A DNA stretch of 48,685 nucleotides from Desulfurobacterium sp. (GTDB lineage: Bacteria; Aquificota; Aquificia; Desulfurobacteriales; Desulfurobacteriaceae). The notes under the pieces were generated by a model. The model saw nothing but the letters and a program-made list of their open reading frames with translations, was not told the DNA's origin and searched no databases. This document shows positions 35,048 to 44,257 of this stretch, one piece after another. The stretch lies in NCBI GenBank assembly GCA_026988135.1, contig JALSLT010000065.1:1-48685 (forward strand). The letters are read 5' to 3'. A program made the translations under genes and the position numbers. Every line of letters starts with the position of its first letter. Position 1 is the stretch's first letter.

Positions 35048-36505
35048 TCAATCTTTCCAAAAGGAGGGCATAAATATTGCAAAAAGAGCAAATATTTCAA
35101 GCCTTCCAAGGAGCATTTCTATTGATAACAGGAATTTCTGCCAGTCTGCAAAAAAGTGAAAGTTTCCAGCCGGTCCTGTTTTTAAAAGTCCAGGGCCTGA
35201 ACAACTGGCACAGGCTATGGATGATGAGAAAGCCGTAATAAGGTCTGTTCCTGTTAAACAAAGTACAATACCTATTATAACAATAATAAACGTGTATGCG
35301 GCTCCGAAAGCCCAGATTGCATTTAGAGCCGAGAAATCAAGAGTTTTTCCTTCCATCTTTATCCTGTAAATGAGTTTCGGATGGGCAGTTTTCTTCATTT
35401 CGCCGTAAATGGATTTTCCAAGAGCCACAAGGCGGAACTGCTTTAACCCGCCGGCGGTAGAACCTGATACACCACCTAAAAATTCAAGTATTATGAGTAT
35501 TGCAAGTACAAATGAAGGCCAATAGGTGTAATTGGTTGATGAAAACCCTGTGGTTGAAGCCGAGTTTATTACCTGAAAGATACTGTATCTTAATGCCTGT
35601 AACGGGTTGTAAACCCCATCGACTGTAAGCATAAATGCGCATAGAAATATGGTAACTCCGAGAATAATAAAGTATAGTTTGTTCTCTTCCGATTTAAAAA
35701 ACACTTTCCAATTTTTACTTTTGTACAACTGGTACCAGTTAAGAAAGTTTACAGAGCCGAATATCATAAAAAGAGCGATAACCATTTCTATGAAAACGCT
35801 GTGGTATGAACCGATGCTGCTGTTTTTAACGGAAAAACCGCCTGTTGCTATTGTGCAGAAAGCGTGATTTACGGCATCGAAAAGGGGCATACCGCCGATA
35901 ACGAGTAGAAGTATTTCTGTAAATATCAATCCGTTGTATATGATAAATATGATTCTTGCTACTTCTTTTACTTTAGGTTTTAGTTTTTCTTCAACAGCTT
36001 TGGATGCTTCAAATTTCATCATCTGCATTCCACCTGTTCCAAGAGCCGGGAGTAGAGCAATAGCAAAAACAACAAATCCGAGTCCGCCGACCCAGTTTGT
36101 TGTTGAACGCCATAAAAGTAAGCTTTTGGGAAGACCTTCAACATTTGTGAGTATTGATGCACCTGTTGTTGTAAATCCCGATACGGATTCAAAATAAGCT
36201 TCTATAAAGTTAGGAATGGCTCCGTTTATCCAGTAGGCAAATGCTGAAATAGCGGGGAAGATAAGCCAGATGAGACAGATGGATAGGATAGCTTCTTTAA
36301 GTGTTAGGTCGTCCTCTATCTCTATCTGGTATGCTATTAGATATAGAGATGAAACGATTAAGAACGGATAAATAAAGTCCATAAATTGTCCGTCGCCTAC
36401 AAAAATCGAGTATGTGGCGGGGATAAGAAGGGAAACGGCCATGAAAAACAGAATGGAGACAACTACTTTAAAAACAACTAAAAGGTCGATATTTTTAATT
36501 TTCAT
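35048..36505 (-). CDS. trkH: Potassium uptake protein TrkH
   Basis: A 485-residue K+ channel-like transporter subunit with four pore loops. The loops carry SGFTTTGAS, CTIATGGFSV, SASTTGFSS and ASCSGPGL. The first three match the usual TGFTT/ATGGFST/STTGFS filters; the fourth differs from the common NVGPG by having CSGPG. GGVSGSTAGGLKQFR is the intramembrane-loop segment, and the C-terminus has the usual GRLEIFALF. It starts 3 bp after the trkA stop. Confidence 0.95.
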   Translation of the reverse strand: MKIKNIDLLVVFKVVVSILFFMAVSLLIPATYSIFVGDGQFMDFIYPFLIVSSLYLIAYQIEIEDDLTLKEAILSICLIWLIFPAISAFAYWINGAIPNFIEAYFESVSGFTTTGASILTNVEGLPKSLLLWRSTTNWVGGLGFVVFAIALLPALGTGGMQMMKFEASKAVEEKLKPKVKEVARIIFIIYNGLIFTEILLLVIGGMPLFDAVNHAFCTIATGGFSVKNSSIGSYHSVFIEMVIALFMIFGSVNFLNWYQLYKSKNWKVFFKSEENKLYFIILGVTIFLCAFMLTVDGVYNPLQALRYSIFQVINSASTTGFSSTNYTYWPSFVLAILIILEFLGGVSGSTAGGLKQFRLVALGKSIYGEMKKTAHPKLIYRIKMEGKTLDFSALNAIWAFGAAYTFIIVIIGIVLCLTGTDLITAFSSSIACASCSGPGLLKTGPAGNFHFFADWQKFLLSIEMLLGRLEIFALFAIFMPSFWKD

Positions 36506-36508
36506 CTT

Positions 36509-37801
36509 TTACTTCTCCCTTATGCATATAAGAATATCTCCCTCTCTTACTTGGGTGTTGCCATCTACTACCTGAATTTCGGTTTGTCTTTTAAGTGCCA
36601 GAATCAAAGGACAATCCTTATATTTAATATCGGCAATTCTTTTCTCGTTCCATTCTTTGTCAACCTTTATCTCTATAATCTCAATGTTATCCCTTAACTC
36701 AAATACATCGAGAAGACTTTTACTACTTAAAGTTGTGTAAACTCTACTTGCCAGAAGTTTTCTCGGTACTATAGGGGTATCTATTCCTATTGATTCTATG
36801 ATGTTTTCATATTCGGTATGGGATATGAGAGCTGCTGCCCTTTTTGCTCCAAGTTTCTTGGCAAGAATACAGGATAAAACGTTATCTTCCTCGTCTTCCG
36901 TTATGGCTACAACGAGGCCGGCATTATTTATTCCCTCGGATTTAAGAAGCTCTACGTCTGTTACTTCTCCGTGGAGAACATCTATTTCAGGAAATTCCCC
37001 GGCTATCTCTTCACATTTTTGGAGGTCTTTCTCGACAAGTTTTATTTTAAGTCCTTCAAGTCCGATAATTCTTTTTAAAAGTTCGTTTGTGAATTTCGAG
37101 TGTCCGAGGATGAAAAGGAGTTTAATCGGTTCGGCATTTCTCAGAAGATGTTCTTGAAACAGTTTTACGTCTTCTTCCTTGATAACGAAAAATATTATAT
37201 CTTCCGGATAAACAATAGTTCCACCCTTCGGAATAACAACTTTTCCGTCTCTTTCAAGTGCAGCGATTGTAAACGGGACAAGCTGTTTTAACGCTTGGAG
37301 TTCCTTTATTTCTTTTCCGGCAAATATATCTTCGGAAGATACTTTGTAGTTTAGAAGAATTAGCTTTCCTTTTTCAAATCTGACAACGGACATTGCGAAA
37401 GGGAACCGTATGGTATCTATGATTTTTGTTATTACTTCCGTTAGTATGTTGACGGCTTCTATTCCTAAAAGCTCTTTCATCGGTGGTGCTGCAAAGGCGT
37501 TTTTGCTTACTCTGACAATTATTTTCTCTTTTTTAAAAAATGCTTTAAGTATTGCGGCAATAGCGATATTTCTTTCGTCGCTGTCGGTTACTACTATAAA
37601 GAGTTCAAAGTCTTTAACTTTATCAAGACATTTTACTTCCGTTGCATCACAGTCTATTCCCATAATATCAAGTGTTGAGGTAAGATCTTCTATCTTGGTA
37701 TCGTTGTAGTCTATAACCGCTACTTCATATCCGGAGTGGGTGAGCTTTTTGGCAAGGGAACTTCCCACAATCCCAGCTCCTATTATGCAAACCTTTTTCA
37801 T
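36509..37801 (-). CDS. trkA: Trk potassium transport regulator TrkA
   Basis: A 430-residue cytoplasmic regulator with two RCK (TrkA_N plus TrkA_C) units that bind NAD(H) or nucleotides and gate TrkH. The first Rossmann site is GAGIVGSSLAKKL (8-20); the second starts FILGHSKFTNELLKR near 230, lacking the usual glycine pattern GGGxxG. I choose ATG 37801 with GAGGTG upstream; 37813 is also in frame. It is followed directly by trkH and diverges from murJ with only 32 bp between start codons. Confidence 0.95.
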   Translation of the reverse strand: MKKVCIIGAGIVGSSLAKKLTHSGYEVAVIDYNDTKIEDLTSTLDIMGIDCDATEVKCLDKVKDFELFIVVTDSDERNIAIAAILKAFFKKEKIIVRVSKNAFAAPPMKELLGIEAVNILTEVITKIIDTIRFPFAMSVVRFEKGKLILLNYKVSSEDIFAGKEIKELQALKQLVPFTIAALERDGKVVIPKGGTIVYPEDIIFFVIKEEDVKLFQEHLLRNAEPIKLLFILGHSKFTNELLKRIIGLEGLKIKLVEKDLQKCEEIAGEFPEIDVLHGEVTDVELLKSEGINNAGLVVAITEDEEDNVLSCILAKKLGAKRAAALISHTEYENIIESIGIDTPIVPRKLLASRVYTTLSSKSLLDVFELRDNIEIIEIKVDKEWNEKRIADIKYKDCPLILALKRQTEIQVVDGNTQVREGDILICIREK

Positions 37802-37817
37802 CTTGCACCTCATTAAG

Positions 37818-37823
37818 TATAAT
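37818..37823 (+). promoter_or_regulatory. Possible -10 element of murJ, overlapping a minus-strand -10 of trkA
   Basis: TATAAT at 37818-37823 overlaps TATACT on the minus strand (37821-37816). With the murJ ATG at 37834, transcription would start at or a few bases before the start codon. No clear -35 for murJ; TTTTCT at 37844-37839 could serve trkA. Confidence 0.4.
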
Positions 37824-37833
37824 TAGCGTTATT

Positions 37834-39354
37834 ATGCCAGAAAATAAAAGTATAGGAAAATCGTTCATTATTGTATCACTCTCTATCTTTTCAAGCAGAA
37901 TTTTTGGCCTGCTTAGGGATGTTGTAATTGCTTCTACATTTGGGGCGGGAAGTTTAACGGATGTTTTTTTCGTTGCTTTCAGGGTTCCCAATATGTTAAG
38001 AAGAATATTTGCGGAGGGGGCTTTCAGCTCGGTTTTTACTCCGGCTTTTGCGAAGAAGTTAAAAAAGAGTGAAAAAGAAGCCAAAAGGTTTGCCGGAAAG
38101 TTTTTTGCCGTTCTTTTAATAGCTTTATCTGTTACGGTTCTTTTCGGGGAGGTTTTTACTCCACTTATTATAAAAGTGATAGCTCCCGGCTTTGAAGGTG
38201 ATGCCGGAACTCTTGCTATTGCTCTTACCAGAGAGATGTTCCCTTATATTTTGCTTGTTAGTCTTGTTGCTTTTTTCGGAGGTATTTTAAACGGATATGA
38301 GCATTTTTTCGCTCCGGCGGTTTCAACGGTTCTTTTCAATATTTCTCTTATTTTATGTGCGGTGTTTTTTAAAGATTCATTATCCGTTCATGCTCTCGCT
38401 ATTGGTGTTATTTTCGGAGGTGTGTTTCAGCTTCTTTTGCAGGTTCTTTTTTTAAAAAAAGTTGCTTTTATTCCTAAGCCTATACTCGAACTTGATGAAG
38501 ATGTTAAAAAAGCTTTGAAAAATATTGTTCCCGGACTGTTCGGTTTTGGGGTACGTCAGCTTTCAATGCTTGCCGATACGGTTATAGCTTCTTTTCTTTA
38601 TGTCGGTGCTATCTCTTACTTATATTATGCAAATAGGTTTGTTCAGCTTCCCCTTGGAATATTTGCTATAGGTATTTCGCAAGTTCTTCTTCCTAAGCTT
38701 GCAAAAAGTTTTGATAGTAAGGAAGGTTTCAGGAAAAAGTTAATTTTGGGGTTAACTTTGTGCTCTTTCGTAATAGTTCCATCAACCTATGGGCTTATAT
38801 TTTTCGGCAAACCTTTGATAGATATTGTTTTCCGTCACGGGGAATTTACTTTCGGAGACCTTCGGGCTACCTATTACGTTCTTTGCGGTTACGGTGCGGG
38901 ATTGCTGTTTTACTCTTTTGAGAAGATACTTGTTAACGCTTTTTACTCTCTTGATGATTATAGATTTCCCGTAAAAGTCGGAGCTATTACCTTGGTTTTT
39001 AATATTATAGCCAATTTGTTCCTATGTTTTGTTTTGGGTTTGGGAGCGGCCGGTTTGGCGCTTGGTACTGCTATTACGTCTTTGTTTAATGTAATTTTTT
39101 TAACGAGAGAGCTTGAGAAAAGAGTTTCTTTTAGTTCCGGATGGATAAGAGATTCCGTTCGTTATCTGTTTTTGGCAATTCCTGTGATACCTGTTGCTTT
39201 TATCGGGACAAAGTTTTACTTTCAATGCACTTTAACCGTTTTTAAAATTTCAGTTGTTTTTTTAACTGTAGCGGCTGCTGTCTCAGCTTATTTTGCTACT
39301 CTTTACATTACAAAAGATAAAATAGTTTCAGGACTTTTAAACAGGAGGAGTTGA
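37834..39354 (+). CDS. murJ: Lipid II flippase MurJ
   Basis: A 506-residue MOP-superfamily protein with about 14 TM helices that flips lipid II for peptidoglycan assembly. Family features: SIFSSRIFGLLRDVVIASTFGAG at the start, FRVPNMLRRIFAEGAFSSVFTPAFA, GILNGYEHFFAPA and YYANRFVQLPLGIFAIGISQVLLPKL. The ATG at 37834 has no visible Shine-Dalgarno and lies just after a TATAAT, so it may be leaderless. It overlaps lgt by one base (TGATG). Confidence 0.95.
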   Translation: MPENKSIGKSFIIVSLSIFSSRIFGLLRDVVIASTFGAGSLTDVFFVAFRVPNMLRRIFAEGAFSSVFTPAFAKKLKKSEKEAKRFAGKFFAVLLIALSVTVLFGEVFTPLIIKVIAPGFEGDAGTLAIALTREMFPYILLVSLVAFFGGILNGYEHFFAPAVSTVLFNISLILCAVFFKDSLSVHALAIGVIFGGVFQLLLQVLFLKKVAFIPKPILELDEDVKKALKNIVPGLFGFGVRQLSMLADTVIASFLYVGAISYLYYANRFVQLPLGIFAIGISQVLLPKLAKSFDSKEGFRKKLILGLTLCSFVIVPSTYGLIFFGKPLIDIVFRHGEFTFGDLRATYYVLCGYGAGLLFYSFEKILVNAFYSLDDYRFPVKVGAITLVFNIIANLFLCFVLGLGAAGLALGTAITSLFNVIFLTRELEKRVSFSSGWIRDSVRYLFLAIPVIPVAFIGTKFYFQCTLTVFKISVVFLTVAAAVSAYFATLYITKDKIVSGLLNRRS

Positions 39355-40112
39355 TGCATCCGATACTTTTTAAAATAGGTCCTTTTACCATCTACACCTT
39401 CGGAGTGATGGTTGCCCTTGGGATAGTCTTTGCTTATCTGATTTTGATGAAACTTGCCGAAAAAGAAAATATGGATAAAAATGATGTTTCGGATTTAATG
39501 ATTTGGACGGTAGTTTCCGGATTTATCGGGGCAAGGGTTTTCTTTTTTTTATACAATCCTCAATATCTGAGTTCTCCTTGGAGAATTTTTTATTTCTGGG
39601 AGGGAGGGCTTGTCTGGTACGGCGGATTTCTGTTTGGATTTGTAACCGCCCTTTATCTTTCGAAGAAAAAAAATATTCCCGTATGGAAAATTGCTGATAT
39701 TGCGGTTATTGCCGGGGAGGTTGGTCTTGCTTTCGGTAGAATAGGTTGTACAATGGCCGGATGTTGTTACGGTAAAGAGTGTCATTCGCAGCTTGCAATT
39801 GTGTTTAAAGATCCCCATTCTGCGGCTCCTTTAAATGTTCCGCTTTATCCCACCGAACCTGTTTCATCGGTTGCGAACTTTTTGATAGCGTTTGTTCTCT
39901 ATCTACTGTATAAAAGAAGAAAAGCTTCCGGAGAAATTTTCGGTTTTTACTTCGTTTTTTACGGTATTTTCCGTTTTCTTATTGAATTTTGGAGGGCAAC
40001 TCCGAAAGAATATTTGGGATTTCTAAGTAATAATCAGGTTTTGAGTGTTTTTATGGTTACTATCGGTATGGGAATTGTTCTGTATAGAAGAGCTTCATCT
40101 AAAACGGTATAA
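39354..40112 (+). CDS. lgt: Prolipoprotein diacylglyceryl transferase
   Basis: A 252-residue inner-membrane enzyme adding diacylglycerol from phosphatidylglycerol to the lipobox Cys of prolipoproteins. Seven TM helices are predicted. Signature region: GGLVWYGGFLFGF, then GRIGCTMAGCCYGKEC (the Cys-rich version of the Lgt signature), YPTEPVSS, and FYGIFRFLIEFWR. I choose ATG 39354 with AGGAGGAG upstream. It overlaps the murJ stop. It fits the predicted lipoprotein at 21207. Confidence 0.95.
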   Translation: MHPILFKIGPFTIYTFGVMVALGIVFAYLILMKLAEKENMDKNDVSDLMIWTVVSGFIGARVFFFLYNPQYLSSPWRIFYFWEGGLVWYGGFLFGFVTALYLSKKKNIPVWKIADIAVIAGEVGLAFGRIGCTMAGCCYGKECHSQLAIVFKDPHSAAPLNVPLYPTEPVSSVANFLIAFVLYLLYKRRKASGEIFGFYFVFYGIFRFLIEFWRATPKEYLGFLSNNQVLSVFMVTIGMGIVLYRRASSKTV

Positions 40113-40146
40113 TCTCTAATCAGAATTAAAATTTCGGAGGGTAGTG

Positions 40147-41064
40147 ATGGGTAAAAGATATGCCTATTTTGAGGGATGTTTTGTCCCTATAGAAGAAGCG
40201 AATATAAATATTCAGACCAACTCTTTCCATTATGGTACCGCTATTTTTGAAGGGATAAGAGCTTACTGGAGCGAAGATAAAAATCAGCTTTTCGGTCTTT
40301 TCTTCAAGGAGCATTATGAAAGGATGCTTGCCAATTGCAAAATTTTGAATATGAAAATTGTTGAAACGGCAGATAGTCTTTCGGAGATAACTGTTGAGCT
40401 TTTGAGAAAATGTGAGCATAGGGAAAACGTTTACATAAGGCCGATAGTCTATTTTCGAAATCTTCAGATATCACCGAAACTGGTGGATTACGATACGGAG
40501 TTTGCGATATATACGGTGCCTCTCGGTGATTACCTTGATACGAAGAAGGGGCTTAAAGTTGTTACGTCTTCATTTAGAAGAATAAATGATTCGATGATTC
40601 CTGCAAGGTGTAAAGTTGCGGGGGCTTATGTGAATAGTGCTTTTGCTAAAACCGAAGCTATTATGGCCGGAGCCGATGAAGCGATAATGTTGAATACGGA
40701 TGGAACCGTTGCCGAAGGGAGTGCCGAGAACCTTTTTATTATAAGAAACGGAGTTGCGATAACTACTCCTTCTTACAGTAATATTCTTGAAGGTATAACG
40801 AGAAATGCGGTTATAGAACTTTTAAAAGATGAATTTGGGATGGAAGTTGTCGAAAGGCCGATTTTAAGAAGTGAGCTTTATGTTGCTGACGAAGCATTCT
40901 TTACGGGAACGGGGGCTCAGGTAGCTCCAATTGCTGAGATAGATGGTAGAGTTATCGGAGACGGGAAGATAGGAGAACTTACTCTAAAACTTCAAGAGCT
41001 TTACTTCGGGATAGTTAAAGGTGATGTAGATAAATATTCTCACTGGTTGACTCCAATATATTGA
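40147..41064 (+). CDS. ilvE: Branched-chain amino acid aminotransferase
   Basis: A 305-residue fold-IV PLP enzyme for the last step of Leu, Ile and Val synthesis. Visible: HYGTAIFEGIRAY (28-40), YIRPIVYF, the PLP lysine K156 in ARCKVAGAYVNS, EGSAENLFI, and ILEGITRNAVIEL. TGTGAQVAPI near the end is typical of class I IlvE. ATG 40147 is chosen with CGGAGGG upstream. It leads on to the NAD synthetase pair. Confidence 0.95.
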   Translation: MGKRYAYFEGCFVPIEEANINIQTNSFHYGTAIFEGIRAYWSEDKNQLFGLFFKEHYERMLANCKILNMKIVETADSLSEITVELLRKCEHRENVYIRPIVYFRNLQISPKLVDYDTEFAIYTVPLGDYLDTKKGLKVVTSSFRRINDSMIPARCKVAGAYVNSAFAKTEAIMAGADEAIMLNTDGTVAEGSAENLFIIRNGVAITTPSYSNILEGITRNAVIELLKDEFGMEVVERPILRSELYVADEAFFTGTGAQVAPIAEIDGRVIGDGKIGELTLKLQELYFGIVKGDVDKYSHWLTPIY

Positions 41065-41077
41065 AAGGTGGTTTTTG

Positions 41078-41917
41078 ATGAAAGTTGCTTCCGTTCAGAT
41101 AGATACTGTTCTTGGTGATATGGAAAAGAACATTGAGAAGATATGCGAATTTGTCGAAATGTGTGTGGAGCAAGGGGTTGGGGTTTCTGTTTTTCCAGAG
41201 CTTTCTTTAACCGGATATTATCTTCAGGATATCACTCCGGAAATTGCGGTAACTCCGGACGATGAGCGGCTTGCACCCTTGAAAAAGTTGAGTCATTACA
41301 TAGGTATAATTGTCGGATGTATAGAGGAGTCCGATTCCCATGTCCTTTATAATTCCGCCTTTTATATAGAGGGTGGTGTTGTTAAGCATATACATAGAAA
41401 GGTGTATCTGCCGACTTACGGTATGTTTGATGAAGGAAGGTTTGTCGGGAGCGGTGGTAAATTTGATCGGTTCGTCTCGAACGGTTTTTCTTCAACCATT
41501 CTTATCTGTGAGGATTGCTGGCACTTTTCATCTGTTTATATTCCTTTTTTGAAAGGAGTGAAGCTTATCTTTGCTCAATCGGCAAGTCCGGGAAGAGGAT
41601 ATAAGAATTCCGGTATGTTTGGCAATACGAGAGTTTGGAAAAATATGGGAGAGTTTTATTCTCGCCTTACCGGTTCCTATTTTATCTATTCCAACAGGGT
41701 TGGTGTGGAAGATGGACTTGTGTTTTCGGGAAATTCTTTTATATGTGATCCGTATGGTAATGTTGTTGCGGAGGGTTCGGTGTTTGATGAGGAGATTATT
41801 ACGGTGGATATTGAAGAATCGGTTATTCGCTCGGCTCGTATGAATCTTCCTCTTTTAAGAGATGAAAAACCTTACATTCTTGAGAAAGGGCTTAAAAAAT
41901 TCCTTGAAGGAAACTGA
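41078..41917 (+). CDS. Nitrilase-family amidohydrolase, probable glutaminase subunit of NAD synthetase
   Basis: A 279-residue carbon-nitrogen hydrolase. The catalytic triad is visible: E41 in FPELSLTGY, K108 in HRKVYLPTYGMFDE, and C144 in LICEDCWH. These motifs (YLPTYGMFDE with F.EG, ICEDCW) match the N-terminal glutaminase domain of glutamine-dependent NAD synthetases. Here the synthetase is a separate gene 2 bp downstream, so I infer a split enzyme in which this protein supplies ammonia. ATG 41078 follows AAAGGTGG. A free-standing amidase is the alternative. Confidence 0.9.
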   Translation: MKVASVQIDTVLGDMEKNIEKICEFVEMCVEQGVGVSVFPELSLTGYYLQDITPEIAVTPDDERLAPLKKLSHYIGIIVGCIEESDSHVLYNSAFYIEGGVVKHIHRKVYLPTYGMFDEGRFVGSGGKFDRFVSNGFSSTILICEDCWHFSSVYIPFLKGVKLIFAQSASPGRGYKNSGMFGNTRVWKNMGEFYSRLTGSYFIYSNRVGVEDGLVFSGNSFICDPYGNVVAEGSVFDEEIITVDIEESVIRSARMNLPLLRDEKPYILEKGLKKFLEGN

Positions 41918-41919
41918 TA

Positions 41920-42762
41920 ATGGAAGGCAGTGAACTAAAAGAGCTTTTGAGTATAAGCGATAAGGACTTTGTTGTTAACGTTCTGACTTTTTTTATAAAA
42001 AGTGAGATAGAGAAAGCGGGATTTAAAAAAGCCGTTATCGGTATTAGCGGAGGTGTGGATTCTGCCCTTTCGGCATTTCTATGCGTAAGGGCTCTTGGCA
42101 AAGATAATGTTGTTTTGATTTCAATGCCTTACAAGGAGAGCTCTACTCAGTCGGTAGAGGATTCTCGACTTATTGGAAAGGTTCTTGGGGCGAACTTCTT
42201 TGAGATGGATATTTCTCCTCAGATAGATGTTTATTACCGAAGATATCCTAATGCGTCAAAGCTTCGTAAAGGGAACAAGATGGCAAGAGAAAGAATGTCA
42301 ATTCTTTACGATTTTGCCTATGATAACAATGCGTTAGTAGTTGGTACAAGTAATAAAAGCGAACTTCTTATAGGTTATTCAACCCGTTGGGGGGATAATG
42401 CCTATGATATAAATCCTCTTGGAGATCTTTACAAAACTCAGGTTTGGGAGATTGCGAAGTTTTTAGGTGTTCCCGAAAAGATAGTAAAAAAGAAACCTTC
42501 TGCGGATCTTTGGCCTGGACAAACTGATGAAGGAGAGCTTGGATTTCCATATGATCTGCTTGACCGGATTCTCGTTGCTTACGTTGACTTAAAGATGAGA
42601 AAAGAGGAGATTTTAAGTTTCGGATTTGATAAAAGCGTGGTTCATAGGATTTTAAATATGGTTCGACAAAGCCAGTATAAGAGAAAATTACCGATTGTGT
42701 GTAAAATAGCGCAGAGAACCGTTGACAAAGACTTTCTCTATTTAAGAGATTGGGGGATTTAA
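41920..42762 (+). CDS. nadE: NAD+ synthetase
   Basis: A 280-residue N-type ATP pyrophosphatase making NAD+ from nicotinate adenine dinucleotide. P-loop SGGVDS is at 43-48, MPYKESSTQS follows, then RMSILYDFA, GTSNKSELLIGY, TRWGDNAYDINPLGDLYKTQV, and KPSADLWPGQTDEGELG. Length matches the ammonia-dependent form. It begins 2 bp after the nitrilase-like gene, in another frame, with GAAGGAAA inside that gene as RBS. tldD starts directly after the stop. Confidence 0.95.
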   Translation: MEGSELKELLSISDKDFVVNVLTFFIKSEIEKAGFKKAVIGISGGVDSALSAFLCVRALGKDNVVLISMPYKESSTQSVEDSRLIGKVLGANFFEMDISPQIDVYYRRYPNASKLRKGNKMARERMSILYDFAYDNNALVVGTSNKSELLIGYSTRWGDNAYDINPLGDLYKTQVWEIAKFLGVPEKIVKKKPSADLWPGQTDEGELGFPYDLLDRILVAYVDLKMRKEEILSFGFDKSVVHRILNMVRQSQYKRKLPIVCKIAQRTVDKDFLYLRDWGI

Positions 42763-42763
42763 T

Positions 42764-44167
42764 ATGCTTGTTGATTTTAAAGAGCTCGGAGAGTTTGGAG
42801 TAAAAGAACTTGTAAGAAGAGGAGCCGATTTTGCCGACCTTTTCTTTGAGAGGAAATTTACATTTACGGCTAAACTTGAGGAAAACAGAATAGAAAATAT
42901 TTCAAGTGGTATAGAAGTAGGTGTCGGTGTAAGGATGGTTAAAAACGGAAGAACTTTTTACGGTTTCACAAATGGTATATCTCAGAAATCTGTACTTAGA
43001 GTTATAAATAACCTTGCTCCGGCAGTTAACGAAACTGTTAATGAACCTGAAGAGAAAGTAGAGTGGAAAGAGCTTGAAAAACGTTATCCTCATATAATAG
43101 AAGGAAGCTGTGATTTTAATTTTTCAGCCGAAGAGAAGATAATGCTTTTAAAAAGAGCAAATTATAGAGCAAGAGAGTGTGGTGATCGTATAAAGCAAGT
43201 AACAACTGTTTTAAGAGATTCTATGCAGGAAGTAGTGATTGTTAATTCTCTCGGTGAAATTGTAGAAGATGTTAGACCGAGAATTGTTTTTTATGTTCTT
43301 GTTGTGGCTTCCGACGGTAAAATTTTGCAAACTGGGTATGAGCCTGTAGGGCATCTTGGTGACTATTCTTTCTTTGAAAAAGTTTCTCCCGAAGATATCT
43401 CTTTTAAAGCTGCGGAAAGGTCTTTAAGAATGTTATCTGCTCAACCTGCTCCTGCGGGAACATTTACCGTTGTTATATCTTCAAAGGCAGGTGGTACCAT
43501 GATTCACGAAGCTGTCGGCCATGGCCTTGAGGCGGACCTTACGAATCAAGGGTTGTCTGTTTATTCCGGAAAGCTTGGAGAGAAAGTTGCTTCGGAGCTT
43601 GTAACGGTTATAGATGATGGAACAATTAAAGGAAAGTACGGTTCTTCCGGTTATGATGATGAGGGAGTTCCGACAGGGAAAACCGTTCTTATAGAAGACG
43701 GTGTTCTGAAAAGTTTTATGTATGACCGAATTCAGGCTCAGGAAAGAGGTGGGGCAACTTTGACCGGAAACGGTAGAAGACAGTCCTATATGGATGTACC
43801 GATTCCAAGGATGACAAATACTTTCATATCACCTGGAAATGACGATCCTGATGAGATTATAAGAGATACGAAAGAGGGTATTTTGGTTGTAAAGATGGGA
43901 GGAGGTCAAGTTAACACGATTAACGGTGATTTTGTTTTTGAAATATCGGAAGGTTATATGATAGAGGACGGGAAGGTTACCGTACCTATAATGGGGGCTT
44001 CTTTGATAGGTAATGGCCCCTCCGCTCTTCAAAAGATAGATGCGGTAGGAAATGATCTTGGATTTGCTATAGGTACTTGCGGTAAGGACGGACAGGGAGT
44101 TCCTGTTTCGGATGCTCTTCCGACTATAAGAATAAAGGAGATAACTGTCGGGGGGACTCAAAAGTAG
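42764..44167 (+). CDS. tldD: TldD-type zinc metalloprotease
   Basis: A 467-residue TldD protein, which pairs with TldE to cleave peptides such as modified peptide precursors. The zinc motif HEAVGH is at 248-253 within TMIHEAVGHGLEADL, with a Cys ligand in GTCGKDGQG near the C-terminus. Other family segments are QAQERGGATLTGNGRRQSY and the C-terminal GPSALQKIDAVGND. No TldE/PmbA gene is seen here. RBS GGGGGA lies at the end of nadE. Confidence 0.94.
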   Translation: MLVDFKELGEFGVKELVRRGADFADLFFERKFTFTAKLEENRIENISSGIEVGVGVRMVKNGRTFYGFTNGISQKSVLRVINNLAPAVNETVNEPEEKVEWKELEKRYPHIIEGSCDFNFSAEEKIMLLKRANYRARECGDRIKQVTTVLRDSMQEVVIVNSLGEIVEDVRPRIVFYVLVVASDGKILQTGYEPVGHLGDYSFFEKVSPEDISFKAAERSLRMLSAQPAPAGTFTVVISSKAGGTMIHEAVGHGLEADLTNQGLSVYSGKLGEKVASELVTVIDDGTIKGKYGSSGYDDEGVPTGKTVLIEDGVLKSFMYDRIQAQERGGATLTGNGRRQSYMDVPIPRMTNTFISPGNDDPDEIIRDTKEGILVVKMGGGQVNTINGDFVFEISEGYMIEDGKVTVPIMGASLIGNGPSALQKIDAVGNDLGFAIGTCGKDGQGVPVSDALPTIRIKEITVGGTQK

Positions 44168-44195
44168 TTTGGAACCGGAAACTTTTCCCTGCCAC

Positions 44196-44223
44196 TTGAA
44201 ATATCACTTTCAGAGTATATAAT
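44196..44223 (+). promoter_or_regulatory. Sigma70-type promoter for rpmI-rplT
   Basis: TTGAAA (44196-44201), 16-bp spacer, perfect TATAAT (44218-44223). The leader is about 30 nt, with AAGGAGG before the rpmI ATG. It gives separate expression from the tldD gene upstream. Confidence 0.75.
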
Positions 44224-44257
44224 TACTACCGTTTAACTTCGGAAGGAGGCGATTGGT

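Noticed and set aside
41900..41925. Frameshifted pseudogene of a fused nadE
   Set aside because: Both halves have complete motifs, normal lengths for separate subunits, and nadE has its own plausible RBS and start. Kept as a finding instead.
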